42,533 nt of DNA. It comes from Photorhabdus sp. CRCIA-P01. GTDB lineage: Bacteria; Pseudomonadota; Gammaproteobacteria; Enterobacterales; Enterobacteriaceae. Position numbers and translations under genes: made by a program. How positions within the stretch are numbered: position 1 is the first letter of the stretch; every line of letters starts with the position of its first letter. Shown piece after piece: positions 1-7,110 of the stretch. The stretch is taken from contig NZ_NMQR01000036.1 in the NCBI RefSeq assembly GCF_003545805.1, positions 1 through 42,533 on the forward strand. Reading direction: 5' to 3'. The notes under the pieces were generated by a model. That model made no database searches, had not been told where the DNA came from, and worked only from the letters and a program-made list of their open reading frames with translations.

Positions 1-71
1 AAATTATTTTTATTAACTTTTAGAGCTGACACGCAAGTTCAATAATTAGCTGATCATCTTTTCGGTTAAAT

Positions 72-106
72 CCATGCTTGGCGGCTGAATTAGCCGCCAA
101 GCATGG
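72..106. repeat. Perfect 15-bp palindrome with 5-nt loop
   Basis: The arms 72-86 (CCATGCTTGGCGGCT) and 92-106 are exact reverse complements separated by GAATT. The element sits at the left limit of recognisable CdiA-like coding sequence, and the ATG at 103 lies inside its right arm. No clear T-tract follows on either strand, so it is not a standard intrinsic terminator. It may be a recombination boundary or a degenerate terminator. The structure is seen directly and its role is unknown. Confidence 0.75.
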
Positions 107-471
107 AAAGCAGGCTATTTGAACCGGCATATAAGAATGAAACAGAACGGCAAATTCATAAACTTCAGGAAGCGCTGACGGGTAATGAAGCTAAGGCCCA
201 GACGGCTAAATTTATCGGGGCGTTATCAGGTGCCCTGATTAGTCATACCCCGGAAGGCGCTTACAGTGCGGCAAACAGCGCGGAGCTTGTCTATCGTAAT
301 AACATGACTGAGCACATGTTGTATCAGTTATCGGCAGATAATCAAAAAGATATCTTGGCGGCGGAAAAAGGGGATAAAGCGGCGGAATGCCGCGATTGCC
401 GTCACCGCCGTGGCGGCAGGCGGCTATGCGCTGGTTTATGGCGGTCATATACTGATTGCGGGCTCGGCTGA
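103..471 (+). pseudogene. CdiA/FhaB-type pre-toxin fragment, 5'-truncated and frameshifted
   Basis: The reading frame encodes a segment beginning SRLFEPAYKNETERQIHKLQ and running through ALTGNEAKAQTAKFIGALSG and SAELVYRNNMTEHMLY to LSADNQKDILAAEKGDKAA. This style of sequence is characteristic of the region just before the C-terminal toxin in large CdiA/filamentous haemagglutinin exoproteins. The signal peptide, TPS domain and haemagglutinin repeats are all missing, so it cannot be an independent secreted effector. After about 385 the frame goes to nonsense (CRDCRHRRGGRR). The homologous reading continues one base over as AAIAVTAVAAGGYALVYGG, consistent with one extra base near 383-388. It is one broken gene with the frame described in the next entry. 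The ATG at 103 lies in the palindrome and has no evident ribosome site. Confidence 0.7.
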
Positions 472-1012
472 AATGGCAACGGCAGGGCGTATTGCGCTGG
501 AAGGCTGTAAAGCCAATCCGGCGCTGTGCCTGAATAACGTGGGGATTTTTGTTGCGGATGCGGTTGCGCCGGAAGCGGCGGTTGGGACCGGTGCTTTGGC
601 GGCTGGAGCGGTAAAAGTATTAGGTAACAGCAAAGAAGGGGCGAAAAATCTGGCAGAAGAGTTGAGTCATGCCTCAGAACCGCTGTTAAGAAATGCTAAA
701 CCTGATACCCATGCCGTAGCTAGTTTGATTGAAAATGAGAAGTTGTATGTTGGAAAGGGGACGAGCGCAAATAAACCCCTTGATTTAGGCTCTACTGGGC
801 GCAATACTCCTGCAAATTTGAATGAAAAATTAGCACTTGAGCAAGCTATATCCAATCTTAATTCGGGGCGGCAGCTCCCTGTTCCTATGACTGATAAACG
901 GTGGCCTGCGTCAGATGGTTGGGTAAAAATGTCTCAAAATATTAACGGAATAGAAGTTCACTATGTAAAGAATACAAAGACAGGGGCTATTGATGATTTT
1001 AAATTTAAGTGA
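410..1012 (+). CDS. Orphan CdiA C-terminal fragment with candidate toxin domain
   Basis: This is the second half of the frameshifted CdiA-like gene. True homology starts near 386, and the GTG at 410 is only the first start codon in frame. Residues 1-80 are Ala/Gly-rich pre-toxin sequence (GGYALVYGGHILIAGSAEMA, ALCLNNVGIFVADAVAPEAA). From about residue 98 the composition changes to a hydrophilic module containing LYVGKGTSANKPLDLGSTGR, LALEQAISNL, MTDKRWPASDGWVKM and a GAIDDFKFK terminus. Short modules with similar RWPxSxGWVKM...DDFKFK endings recur at polymorphic-toxin C-termini, and I infer a nuclease-type toxin without naming a family. The stop overlaps the GTG of the downstream candidate immunity gene. 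Without its N-terminal delivery part it is an orphan CT cassette that would need recombination into a full cdiA to be used. Confidence 0.6.
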   Translation: MAAGGYALVYGGHILIAGSAEMATAGRIALEGCKANPALCLNNVGIFVADAVAPEAAVGTGALAAGAVKVLGNSKEGAKNLAEELSHASEPLLRNAKPDTHAVASLIENEKLYVGKGTSANKPLDLGSTGRNTPANLNEKLALEQAISNLNSGRQLPVPMTDKRWPASDGWVKMSQNINGIEVHYVKNTKTGAIDDFKFK

Positions 1013-1020
1013 GTATTTTT

Positions 1021-1458
1021 ATGTTAATTAAATGTATTTTTAATTCGGGAAAAAATTTACCTGATGATAGCCGTTGTTTTGGCGAAACAGATGAAACAGA
1101 TTATTCTTTTTTGGAGATTGGAACTGAATATGTAGTTTATGGTTTGATGTTGCTTTCATGTCGAATCGATTATTTAATCTGTCCTAATAAAGGTAACCCT
1201 GTATGGATTCCTGCTAATTTATGCGAGATTAAAGACGGTAAATTGTCTTCTAATTGGTCAATTTGTATAACTCATTTAAATGATGACTATAAAGTCTTAT
1301 ATGATAATTTTAAGATACAATCGATTATAGGTTATTCTGAGTTAGTCACATCCATCTCTCATTACATAGGTATTATTGAAAGAGAATCAGAGGATCTAGG
1401 AGTTTTTTTTCTCGAAAAGCAAAAAATCGATGGCGAATTTGCTTCTACAATTGACTGA
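1021..1458 (+). CDS. Candidate CDI immunity protein (CdiI-like)
   Basis: The protein is about 145 aa, small and acidic, with no signal peptide or membrane segment. It begins MLIKCIFNSGKN and contains the motif-like stretches FGETDETDYSF, GTEYVVYGLML and IIGYSELVTSISHYIGI. It lies directly after the candidate toxin end. A GTG at 1009 overlaps the toxin stop, but I prefer the ATG at 1021 because the GTGAG at 1009-1013 is suitably spaced to serve as its ribosome site. The gene is visibly more AT-rich than the CdiA fragments on either side, as is usual for exchangeable toxin/immunity cassettes. Its position and size are the case for immunity. I do not recognise the family with certainty, and binding to the upstream toxin is inference. 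Confidence 0.6.
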   Translation: MLIKCIFNSGKNLPDDSRCFGETDETDYSFLEIGTEYVVYGLMLLSCRIDYLICPNKGNPVWIPANLCEIKDGKLSSNWSICITHLNDDYKVLYDNFKIQSIIGYSELVTSISHYIGIIERESEDLGVFFLEKQKIDGEFASTID

Positions 1459-1662
1459 AATGGCGGCAGTTTTACGGATAATCTGCAAGCGGCGTTGTTG
1501 AGCAATGTGGGTAACCAGATTAACGCGGAAGGCGCCAGGCTGATTGGTGATAATGGGGAGATTTTAGGCCACTCAGGAAAGATGTTAAGCCATGCGGTTG
1601 TGGCAGGCATTAGCGCTGAAATCGCTGGTGGGGATGCCAAAGGGGCTGCTATGGCCATTTAA
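1459..1662 (+). pseudogene. CdiA/FhaB remnant from the region upstream of the pre-toxin
   Basis: Immediately after the immunity stop codon, and in the same frame, the sequence reads NGGSFTDNLQAALLSNVGNQ, then INAEGARLIGDNGEILGHSG and KMLSHAVVAGISAEIAGGDA, then KGAAMAI and a TAA at 1660-1662. SNVGNQINAEGA...SHAVVAGISAEIAGGDAKGAA is a familiar stretch of CdiA/FhaB proteins lying just N-terminal to the segment found at 103-385. The order is therefore inverted relative to an intact gene. That fits the start of a second orphan module whose toxin part has been lost. There is no start codon of its own with a ribosome site, so it is probably not translated. Confidence 0.7.
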
Positions 1663-1805
1663 AAGCACGAAAGCAGAGATATTAAAGCTTTTATATAAAA
1701 GACGGATTTAACTATGAAATGACATTAATTAAATTCAATGAAATTACATTAACCATTAAAAGAGAGCTAAAAATAAATCAGCGAGAAAAAGAATATTATC
1801 TGAAA
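1655..1805 (+). repeat. Diverged direct repeat, copy 1
   Basis: The copy starts at CCATTTAAAAGCAC, overlapping the stop of the CdiA remnant, and runs to AATATTATCTGAAA. It matches 3086-3225 on the same strand at roughly 80% by eye, with an extra 20-30 bp in this copy around 1720-1750. Within it a small frame from ATG 1719 (stop 1848-1850, 43 codons) reads ITLTIKRELKINQREKEYYL. The second copy preserves TLTINRKLKINQREKEYYL with mostly third-position differences, which suggests the repeat once carried coding sequence. I cannot name the protein. Confidence 0.65.
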
Positions 1806-1850
1806 AACATAAAGGGGTATTTTTATGCCATCAGGCTATTTATGGGTTGA

Positions 1851-3085
1851 TTTATGAAGATAAAATAAAGGAATGTGACTTATAAAAACTACTCAGGATT
1901 GCCAATAAAACAGCGTCAGTAAAGATAAAAAGTACATTGATTAAACGTAAAACATAATATATCGTGATGATTAAACTTTAATAAAAATAAAGTATTAAAA
2001 GCAATAAAAATAATGGTTAAAACCTTATTATACAAGTTAAAACTAGAGGTTAAAAAAATGACTTTTAATAAGAGTTAAAAAACTGCCTATCATAAATCTA
2101 TCAGTGAAAATGAGAAAAAGAATTGGCTTTATTAATGCTTTATATACCACGAACAAAAGGATAAATAAAAATATGAATCGGTTAAATAAGGTTTCATAAT
2201 TCCGCTACACATGGTTTTATTCAACTCATTGTTATACATAGGGTTGTTGGTAGGTAAGGTGTAGCACCATTTTGGAAAGTTATTTAATCAGACAATCTGT
2301 TTTCTAAAATGAACCGACTTTAATAACGTTTTCAACCGGTGAATAAACTCTTTCATAAACCAGTTAAATAATTATTCATAAAAAACAGGAATAACAAAAT
2401 CCGCAAATAAATAAATCAACCGAATACGAGATGGATGACTTACAGCGTTGTTATGTGGAATTTGTTATGCAACACTGCGATACATTAAATACATTCGTTA
2501 AAACTTGTTTTACACTACTTTATCCCGTTTAATAGCATTGCTTTTCTACCGTTTGATTTAAGTTATGCCTCTTTTTATACCTTAAATGTGATTTAACGAT
2601 AAAATCAATTTATATTTTTATTTTCCCAAGCTATTTTCATACTCAGTTAACGTTTAAATACCCATTTAATCATTATACCCTTCATCTTTCAAGCTGCTGC
2701 TTTGTTGGCTACTTTCACTCACCCCAGTCACATAGTTATCTATGCTCCTGGGGATTCGTTCACTTGCCGCCGCGCTGCAACTCGAAATCTATTAGGTATA
2801 TAATCTTTCTGGCTGATTAATCCGTCAGACTTTTCACTATTGTTGATATGATAAGGTGTTATTAAATTAATTCACTGTTCTATTTAAACATCATTTAAAT
2901 AGATGTCGATCGGCAAGCTGCTTTTTTCGGTGATTAGTTAGTTAAAGGTAAAAAACAGGTATCCATTAATCCCAGATTTTGAAAAGGCACAGAGTGACTA
3001 AAAACGGATTATTCCCTATCATGTTTAATGTATTTATCAACGATGTTATCCTTATCTTATTTTACATTTACCTGTCCTGCCATAA
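1851..3085. other. AT-rich stretch without intact genes
   Basis: No convincing coding sequence is present on either strand: frames are short and broken and carry no recognisable domain. It contains the ERIC element at 2674-2802 and a small palindrome at 2880-2902 (CTATTTAAA, 5-nt loop, TTTAAATAG). The composition and the flanking CDI fragments suggest a decayed toxin/immunity island between the CDI remnant and syd. Confidence 0.6.
2674..2802 (-). repeat. ERIC element (enterobacterial repetitive intergenic consensus), copy A
   Basis: About 129 bp. Read on the minus strand it has the ERIC landmarks AAGTGAACGAATCCCC, GTGACTGGGGTGAGTGAAAG and AGCTTGAAAGATGAAGGGTA in order. It is nearly identical to the reverse complement of 14944-15072. 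ERIC elements are imperfect palindromes found between genes in enterobacteria and are known to be numerous in Photorhabdus. It lies in the gene-free part of the decayed CDI island. Confidence 0.88.
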
Positions 3086-3225
3086 CCATTTAAAAGCACA
3101 AAAACAGATGTATTAAAGATTTTATATAAAAGACGAATTTAACTATAAGTGCAGTCTTTTTAAATGACATTAACCATTAACAGAAAACTTAAAATAAATC
3201 AGCGTGAAAAAGAGTATTATCTAAA
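3086..3225 (+). repeat. Diverged direct repeat, copy 2
   Basis: This is the second copy of the repeat at 1655-1805, from CCATTTAAAAGCAC to GTATTATCTAAAC. The small frame from ATG 3164 reads MTLTINRKLKINQREKEYYL and ends at TAA 3269-3271. Past the repeat another frame gives RHHYYEVSDKKWIKRYPCFH, and a third from ATG 3309 gives HTPGCCAVGFAVMLAANILG before TAG at about 3393. These look like debris of one or more larger genes. Confidence 0.65.
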
Positions 3226-3484
3226 CAGGCTCATATTAAAGTGCTCTCTCGTCATCATTATTACGAAGTAAGCGATAAAAAATGGATAAAACGGTACCCA
3301 TGCTTTCATGGTGAACCATACCCCGGGGTGTTGTGCGGTGGGTTTCGCTGTAATGTTAGCCGCAAATATTTTGGGTCAGTTTGGTGATGTGTAGATATCT
3401 ATAGCCTTTAGGCAGGGGAACAGTCAGAATATTTGGTTTACAATAACATTAAGTACACCCTAACAGTTACTGGTTGAAAATAAT

Positions 3485-4039
3485 ATGATTTCTAATGTTA
3501 CAGAAGCGCTGTCTAATTTTACCCGTCGTTATGTTGATTTGTGGCAACAGGAAACTGGATCCCCGCCTGTCAGCCGTGAACTTTATGGTGTACCATCACC
3601 TTGTATTACCCAGACTGGTGACAACATGGTTTATTGGCTTCCTCAGCCTTTTCCTTTAAAAGATAAGCTGAATAGCGTCGAAGTTGCACTGGATATTCAA
3701 TTACAACCGGCAATTCATGATTTTTATACGTCGCAATTGGCCGGTGATATGACGGTAACGTTTGAAGGTCAACAGTTTAGTTTAATTCAGGTTTGGAGTG
3801 AGGATGACTTTATCCGTTTACAGGAAAACTTGATAGGACATTTAGTGACGCAGAAACGGCTGAAACTGTCGCCAACGGCGTTTATTGCAACGATGGAATC
3901 AGATGATATGGGGATCATTTCTCTGTGTAACTTGACCGGTGAAGTGATCTTGGAACAATTTGGTAGCCACAAACGAATGCGGTTATTTACCGATTTAATT
4001 GGGTTTCTTGGTGCAATTGAACCTGTCTCTATTTGTTAA
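3485..4039 (+). CDS. syd: Syd, SecY-interacting protein
   Basis: The protein is 184 aa, about the 181 aa of E. coli Syd. Recognisable stretches are [20 protein letters not shown], a WLPQPFP segment and the C-terminal [10 protein letters not shown]. Syd is a soluble, membrane-associated factor that binds SecY of the protein-export channel and is thought to check the integrity of the SecYEG complex. Start ATG 3485 follows an AT-rich leader with no strong ribosome site. The gene is followed at once by the csrB regulatory region, as in E. coli. queF, which adjoins syd in E. coli, is not on the left here; the CDI relic region takes that place. Confidence 0.93.
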   Translation: MISNVTEALSNFTRRYVDLWQQETGSPPVSRELYGVPSPCITQTGDNMVYWLPQPFPLKDKLNSVEVALDIQLQPAIHDFYTSQLAGDMTVTFEGQQFSLIQVWSEDDFIRLQENLIGHLVTQKRLKLSPTAFIATMESDDMGIISLCNLTGEVILEQFGSHKRMRLFTDLIGFLGAIEPVSIC

Positions 4040-4062
4040 GCCCGGATTTTTAACGCTATATT

Positions 4063-4080
4063 TGTGAGATATCTCTTACA
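4063..4080 (+). promoter_or_regulatory. UvrY/GacA-type binding palindrome upstream of csrB
   Basis: TGTGAGATATCTCTTACA matches the GacA/UvrY box TGTAAG-N6-CTTACA with one mismatch. It closely resembles the distal UvrY site upstream of E. coli csrB. It lies about 190 bp before the inferred csrB start, close to the E. coli spacing. The BarA-UvrY two-component system would activate csrB through this site. Binding is inferred from sequence. Confidence 0.75.
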
Positions 4081-4098
4081 CTTCATGTAAGAGATATC
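4068..4098 (+). terminator. Inverted repeat downstream of syd, overlapping the UvrY box
   Basis: GATATCTCTTAC (4068-4079) and GTAAGAGATATC (4087-4098) form a perfect 12-bp stem with a 7-nt loop, 29 bp after the syd stop. The stem shares its left arm with the UvrY palindrome. It could be a syd terminator or a second half-site arrangement for UvrY. There is no strong T-run, so termination is uncertain. Confidence 0.4.
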
Positions 4099-4249
4099 AT
4101 GGTTTACTTTTGTGAGTTTCACATTGGTTTATTATTTTCATTTTATTTCAATAGGCTATAAATAATCACAGATTTTATTCCCTGTTCTCACTTACTGGTT
4201 CCATTATGTGTAGCTTGTTTCATCGAACGAATTAATTCATTCTGTCCTC

Positions 4250-4470
4250 AGCAGGAAAGGAATCATTGCGCACAATTTCTCAAGGACAGATGAGTGATGA
4301 TGGTCAGGATGACACAATGCATAACAGGATCGTATGCAACATAAATAAAATGATGGGTAACGGATAACCAACTAGGGACAATTTGTCAAGGAGTGAGCAG
4401 GGAGCATATTATTAGCGGGACTGCTATAAAATCAACTTAAGGGGAGCGCTTGTTCGCTCCCTTCTCTTAT
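4250..4470 (+). ncRNA. csrB: CsrB regulatory RNA (sequesters CsrA)
   Basis: The gene lies between syd and yqcC, the same place and orientation as csrB in E. coli. From about 4250 there are eleven GGA motifs (near 4254, 4259, 4284, 4307, 4327, 4362, 4376, 4390, 4401, 4418 and 4443), several as AGGA, CAGGAT or AGGGA in predicted loops. GTCAAGGAGTGAGCAGGGAG at 4385-4404 resembles the 3' part of E. coli CsrB. The RNA ends in a GC-rich terminator at 4439-4463. A plausible promoter is TTGTTT 4215-4220 with CATTCT 4238-4243. CsrB binds several CsrA dimers through these motifs and relieves CsrA control of target mRNAs. At about 220 nt it is shorter than the 369 nt of E. coli CsrB, with fewer sites. 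The ends are estimates. Confidence 0.85.
4439..4470 (+). terminator. Intrinsic terminator of csrB
   Basis: GGGAGCG (4442-4448) pairs with CGCTCCC (4455-4461) around a short loop, with an extra AA/TT pairing past a bulged G. A pyrimidine/T-rich CTTCTCTTATTT follows. The E. coli csrB terminator has the same GGGAGCG/GCTCCC core. Confidence 0.8.
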
Positions 4471-4563
4471 TTGGTGGAGCAAGCAAATTTTCAGCTTAAG
4501 GGGTATCGATGGTATTCTTGCGAACTTGGTCGTGTTGAGTAAAAACTGAGTCAGGCTGAAAAT

Positions 4564-4896
4564 ATGAGTACTGCAAAACAAATTCTGCATAAATTACAGT
4601 TAATTGAAGAAGCCATGAGGGAAATTGATCTGTGGCAGGGTCATCCGCCTAAAGCGGAAGCTTTCGAAAGTGTTGAGCCATTTTCCATTGATACGATGTT
4701 AGCTGAAGAGTGGTTGCAGTGGGTATTGATTCCGAGAATGTATGCATTGTTGGCGCAGGGATTGGCGTTGCCTACGGCATTTGCTATCGCGCCTTACTTT
4801 GAGGAGTTTTATAAAGAAGATACTACCGGGCGTTACCAGCAACTGCTTGAACATCTTCGTACGTTGGATTGTTTATTTATGCAGGATAATGCCTGA
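4564..4896 (+). CDS. yqcC: YqcC family protein
   Basis: The protein is 110 aa, essentially the length of E. coli YqcC (109 aa). It is mostly helical in appearance with no signal peptide or membrane segment. Recognisable stretches include LHKLQLIEEAMREIDLWQ, PFSIDTMLAEEWLQWVLIPR and FAIAPYFEEFY. The molecular function is not established. It is read together with truC: its TGA stop (4894-4896) is one base before the truC ATG. It follows csrB and probably has its own promoter, which I could not pinpoint. Confidence 0.92.
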   Translation: MSTAKQILHKLQLIEEAMREIDLWQGHPPKAEAFESVEPFSIDTMLAEEWLQWVLIPRMYALLAQGLALPTAFAIAPYFEEFYKEDTTGRYQQLLEHLRTLDCLFMQDNA

Positions 4897-4897
4897 T

Positions 4898-5668
4898 ATG
4901 TTGGAAGTATTATATCAGGATGATCATATTGTGGTAGTTAACAAGCCTGCGGGGTGGTTAGTTCATCGTAGCTGGTTGGCGCGTCATGAAACTGTCTTTG
5001 TTATGCAGACATTGCGTGATCAGATTGGTCAGCATGTTTTCCCGGTACACCGTCTGGATAGACCAACGTCAGGTGTATTGCTGATGGCACTTTCCAGCGA
5101 TGTTGCCCGTCAGCTTTCCCAACAGTTTGAACATCATCAGTTACAAAAAACTTATCATGCCGTTGTGCGTGGTTATGTGTTGGAATCGGCTATTATTGAT
5201 TACGCTCTGGTTGAGGAGCTGGATAAGATCGCGGATAAATTTGCAGAGGGTGATAAAGAAGCTCAGCCTTGTGTAACTTATTACCGATCATTGGCAACGG
5301 TAGAGTGTCCGGTAGAAATAGGCCGTTATCCTACATCACGTTTTAGTTTGTTGGAATTGACACCGAAAACAGGCCGAAAACATCAATTAAGACGCCATAT
5401 GTCACATATTCGTCACCCAATTATTGGTGATACGACACATGGCGATTTACGGCAAAACAGAGGGGTTGCCGCTCATTATCAAACCAGCCGGTTGATGCTT
5501 CATGCTAGTCATCTTGAATTAGATCATCCCGTTACGGGGGAGAAATTATCGCTTACGGCAAAATGGGATGCGTCATGGCAGTATTTGATACAACAATTTG
5601 GTTGGCAAGGTATTATTCCTGATTTGGAATATGATGAAGCGAATAAGATAGAAAATTTCATCGATTAA
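4898..5668 (+). CDS. truC: tRNA pseudouridine(65) synthase TruC
   Basis: The protein is 256 aa (E. coli 260). It converts uridine 65 of tRNAs to pseudouridine. The RluA-type catalytic motif HRLDRPTSGVLL is clear near residue 55 with the catalytic Asp. LTPKTGRKHQLRRHMSHIRH and HPIIGDTTHGD are also family motifs. I chose ATG 4898 (MLEVLYQDDHIVVVNKPAGW) because it matches the E. coli start. An in-frame ATG at 4889 is only 2 nt from the AGGA at 4883-4886, and an upstream extension to 4742 would only duplicate yqcC out of frame. It is cotranscribed with yqcC, and an inverted repeat follows its stop. Confidence 0.95.
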   Translation: MLEVLYQDDHIVVVNKPAGWLVHRSWLARHETVFVMQTLRDQIGQHVFPVHRLDRPTSGVLLMALSSDVARQLSQQFEHHQLQKTYHAVVRGYVLESAIIDYALVEELDKIADKFAEGDKEAQPCVTYYRSLATVECPVEIGRYPTSRFSLLELTPKTGRKHQLRRHMSHIRHPIIGDTTHGDLRQNRGVAAHYQTSRLMLHASHLELDHPVTGEKLSLTAKWDASWQYLIQQFGWQGIIPDLEYDEANKIENFID

Positions 5669-5689
5669 GATATTTTAAAAAAATACCCG

Positions 5690-5732
5690 TTGCCTTTATT
5701 TCTTAATTAATTCAATTAAGAGATAAAGGCAA
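5690..5732. terminator. Inverted repeat after truC
   Basis: A 19-bp arm TTGCCTTTATTTCTTAATT (5690-5708) pairs with 5714-5732 with a single G-U/mismatch and a 5-nt loop. It lies between the truC stop and the convergent broken transporter gene, so it could terminate from either side. Confidence 0.6.
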
Positions 5733-5788
5733 GATTTAGATATTATTAATAAAGGTTGTCAATGTGTAAGTTTATTAATTTTTACTGG

Positions 5789-6843
5789 TTAATGTTGTTG
5801 TTTTTTTGAATTTATTCTTGAAAGAAAAATAGTCGATATAACTATTGAAGAAATTAGTAATATTGTAAATCCAGCAATGATTTCTTCAACGCCAACACCT
5901 AAATAAGTAGTATAAAAGAGAATAATCATAGTAATAAATACATAAGTCACTGATTGTATACCTAAAGTATAAAGAGAGTTTTTTGAATATAACCCTAAAT
6001 AAGAGAAAAAAACAGGTTGCATAATTGTATTAGCTAAAAATACCATAATTGTGAATAGCAAATAGAGTATGCCAGAATTTATAATAATACCAAGTAGACA
6101 AAATCCGAGAGAAAATAATTGAATGATATTACCTACCGTGATTCTTTTGGTTAAAAGTACGGATTTAATGGCTTTCATGATGCCAATTGCACAGGGGAAC
6201 CATATAATCAGTAGTATGATATACATTTGAATCATATCAATATGTTCAAAATATTGTGTTCGCATTGCTGGCATAATCATTAAGGAGAGGAAAAAGCAAA
6301 CATTGATGATAACCAAACTGGAAAAGGCAAAGAAAACAACTAATGAAAAGAGAATGCAGTTTATAGTTGCTAATAATAAGAAGAATCCAAAAATATTTTT
6401 TTAAAAAAAGTAATATTCATTTTTCGAATAAAAAAGGATATGGTCATACATCCCAGAGATAACCCCAATAAATAGGAAAAAACAGGAATGTAGGCATTTA
6501 AAATCATACCGCCATCTTTAAGTACGGCATCTACCCAAGTCATCAGACCCGATGAGCCTGTAATGTTTGCTGTACTTAATAACACACTAAGCACGATGGC
6601 TCTATTATTAAACATGGTGATTGATCTCATTATATTTATTGTTCGCCTACGTTGTTCTATTAATCTGATTCGGCTATTATTTTTATTGAAATAGAGTATG
6701 TGGCACTCTTCTATGTTAATGAAAATGTTATCAAACAAAGTTGTTACAAGAAGTAATGTTAACACTAAATTATTATTGGATAAATAACTGAGTTTAATGT
6801 TACTGCATTTTAGCTGTTCTATAATAGTTGTCACGGATAACAA
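5789..6843 (-). pseudogene. Broken MFS-type transporter gene (C-terminal part)
   Basis: Two minus-strand frames, 6843-6370 and 6316-5789, belong together. The first contains a basic loop EQRRRTINIMRSI, typical of the cytoplasmic TM6-TM7 loop of major facilitator drug transporters, then hydrophobic segments ending FFIRKMNITFFKKIF. That frame stops at 6370. Shifting by one base in the A/T homopolymers at 6389-6409 opens a hydrophobic reading, GFFLLLATINCILFSLVVFF, leading straight into the second frame, which has about four more membrane segments. One indel has therefore split the gene. The N-terminal half expected of a 12-segment transporter is also absent. Family assignment rests on hydropathy and the loop and is moderate. 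It lies on the strand opposite truC and yqcA, is AT-rich, and looks acquired and decaying. Confidence 0.6.
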
Positions 6844-6870
6844 TGTGTTTGATGATTACTTGTTACCGTT

Positions 6871-6960
6871 TTATGTAGAATAGCCACCGTCATTGATCAG
6901 TACATCTGCCTGTAATTAGTCTGGCAGATATATCGTTAGTCATTAGTGCTGATGAGATAT
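6871..6960 (-). pseudogene. 3' stub of a short-chain dehydrogenase/reductase gene
   Basis: Read on the minus strand toward 6871, one frame gives NNISSALMTNDISARLIT and a neighbouring frame gives ADVLINDGGYST followed by TAA. Joined, they resemble the usual SDR C-terminus (S-D-x-S-x-x-I-T-G-x-x-x-x-V-D-G-G-Y). The join requires a 2-base loss or 1-base gain near 6915. Nothing longer of the enzyme remains upstream. It precedes the broken transporter on the same strand, so the two may be what is left of one acquired operon. Confidence 0.5.
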
Positions 6961-7110
6961 TGTTTACATGACAGATTGAACTTAATAATGGCAATATTTG
7001 GTGCGATGGCTTAGCTGGTAAGGTAATTATCCCTGATTTGGCAAGGGTTGAGTTTTCTGTTGTTGCCAGCGAGGATAACTGATAGTTCCTTTAAAAAGAG
7101 ATAAGAAGCT

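Noticed and set aside
2284-2300. 17-nt identity between the gene-free region and the rrn leader at 42416-42432
   Set aside because: The shared TTAATCAGACAATCTGT has no accompanying boxA or other rrn sequence, and a match of this length is not very unlikely in 42 kb.
4742-4897. Longer TruC reading starting inside yqcC
   Set aside because: The extra 52 residues are the out-of-frame translation of yqcC; homology begins at MLEVLYQDD.
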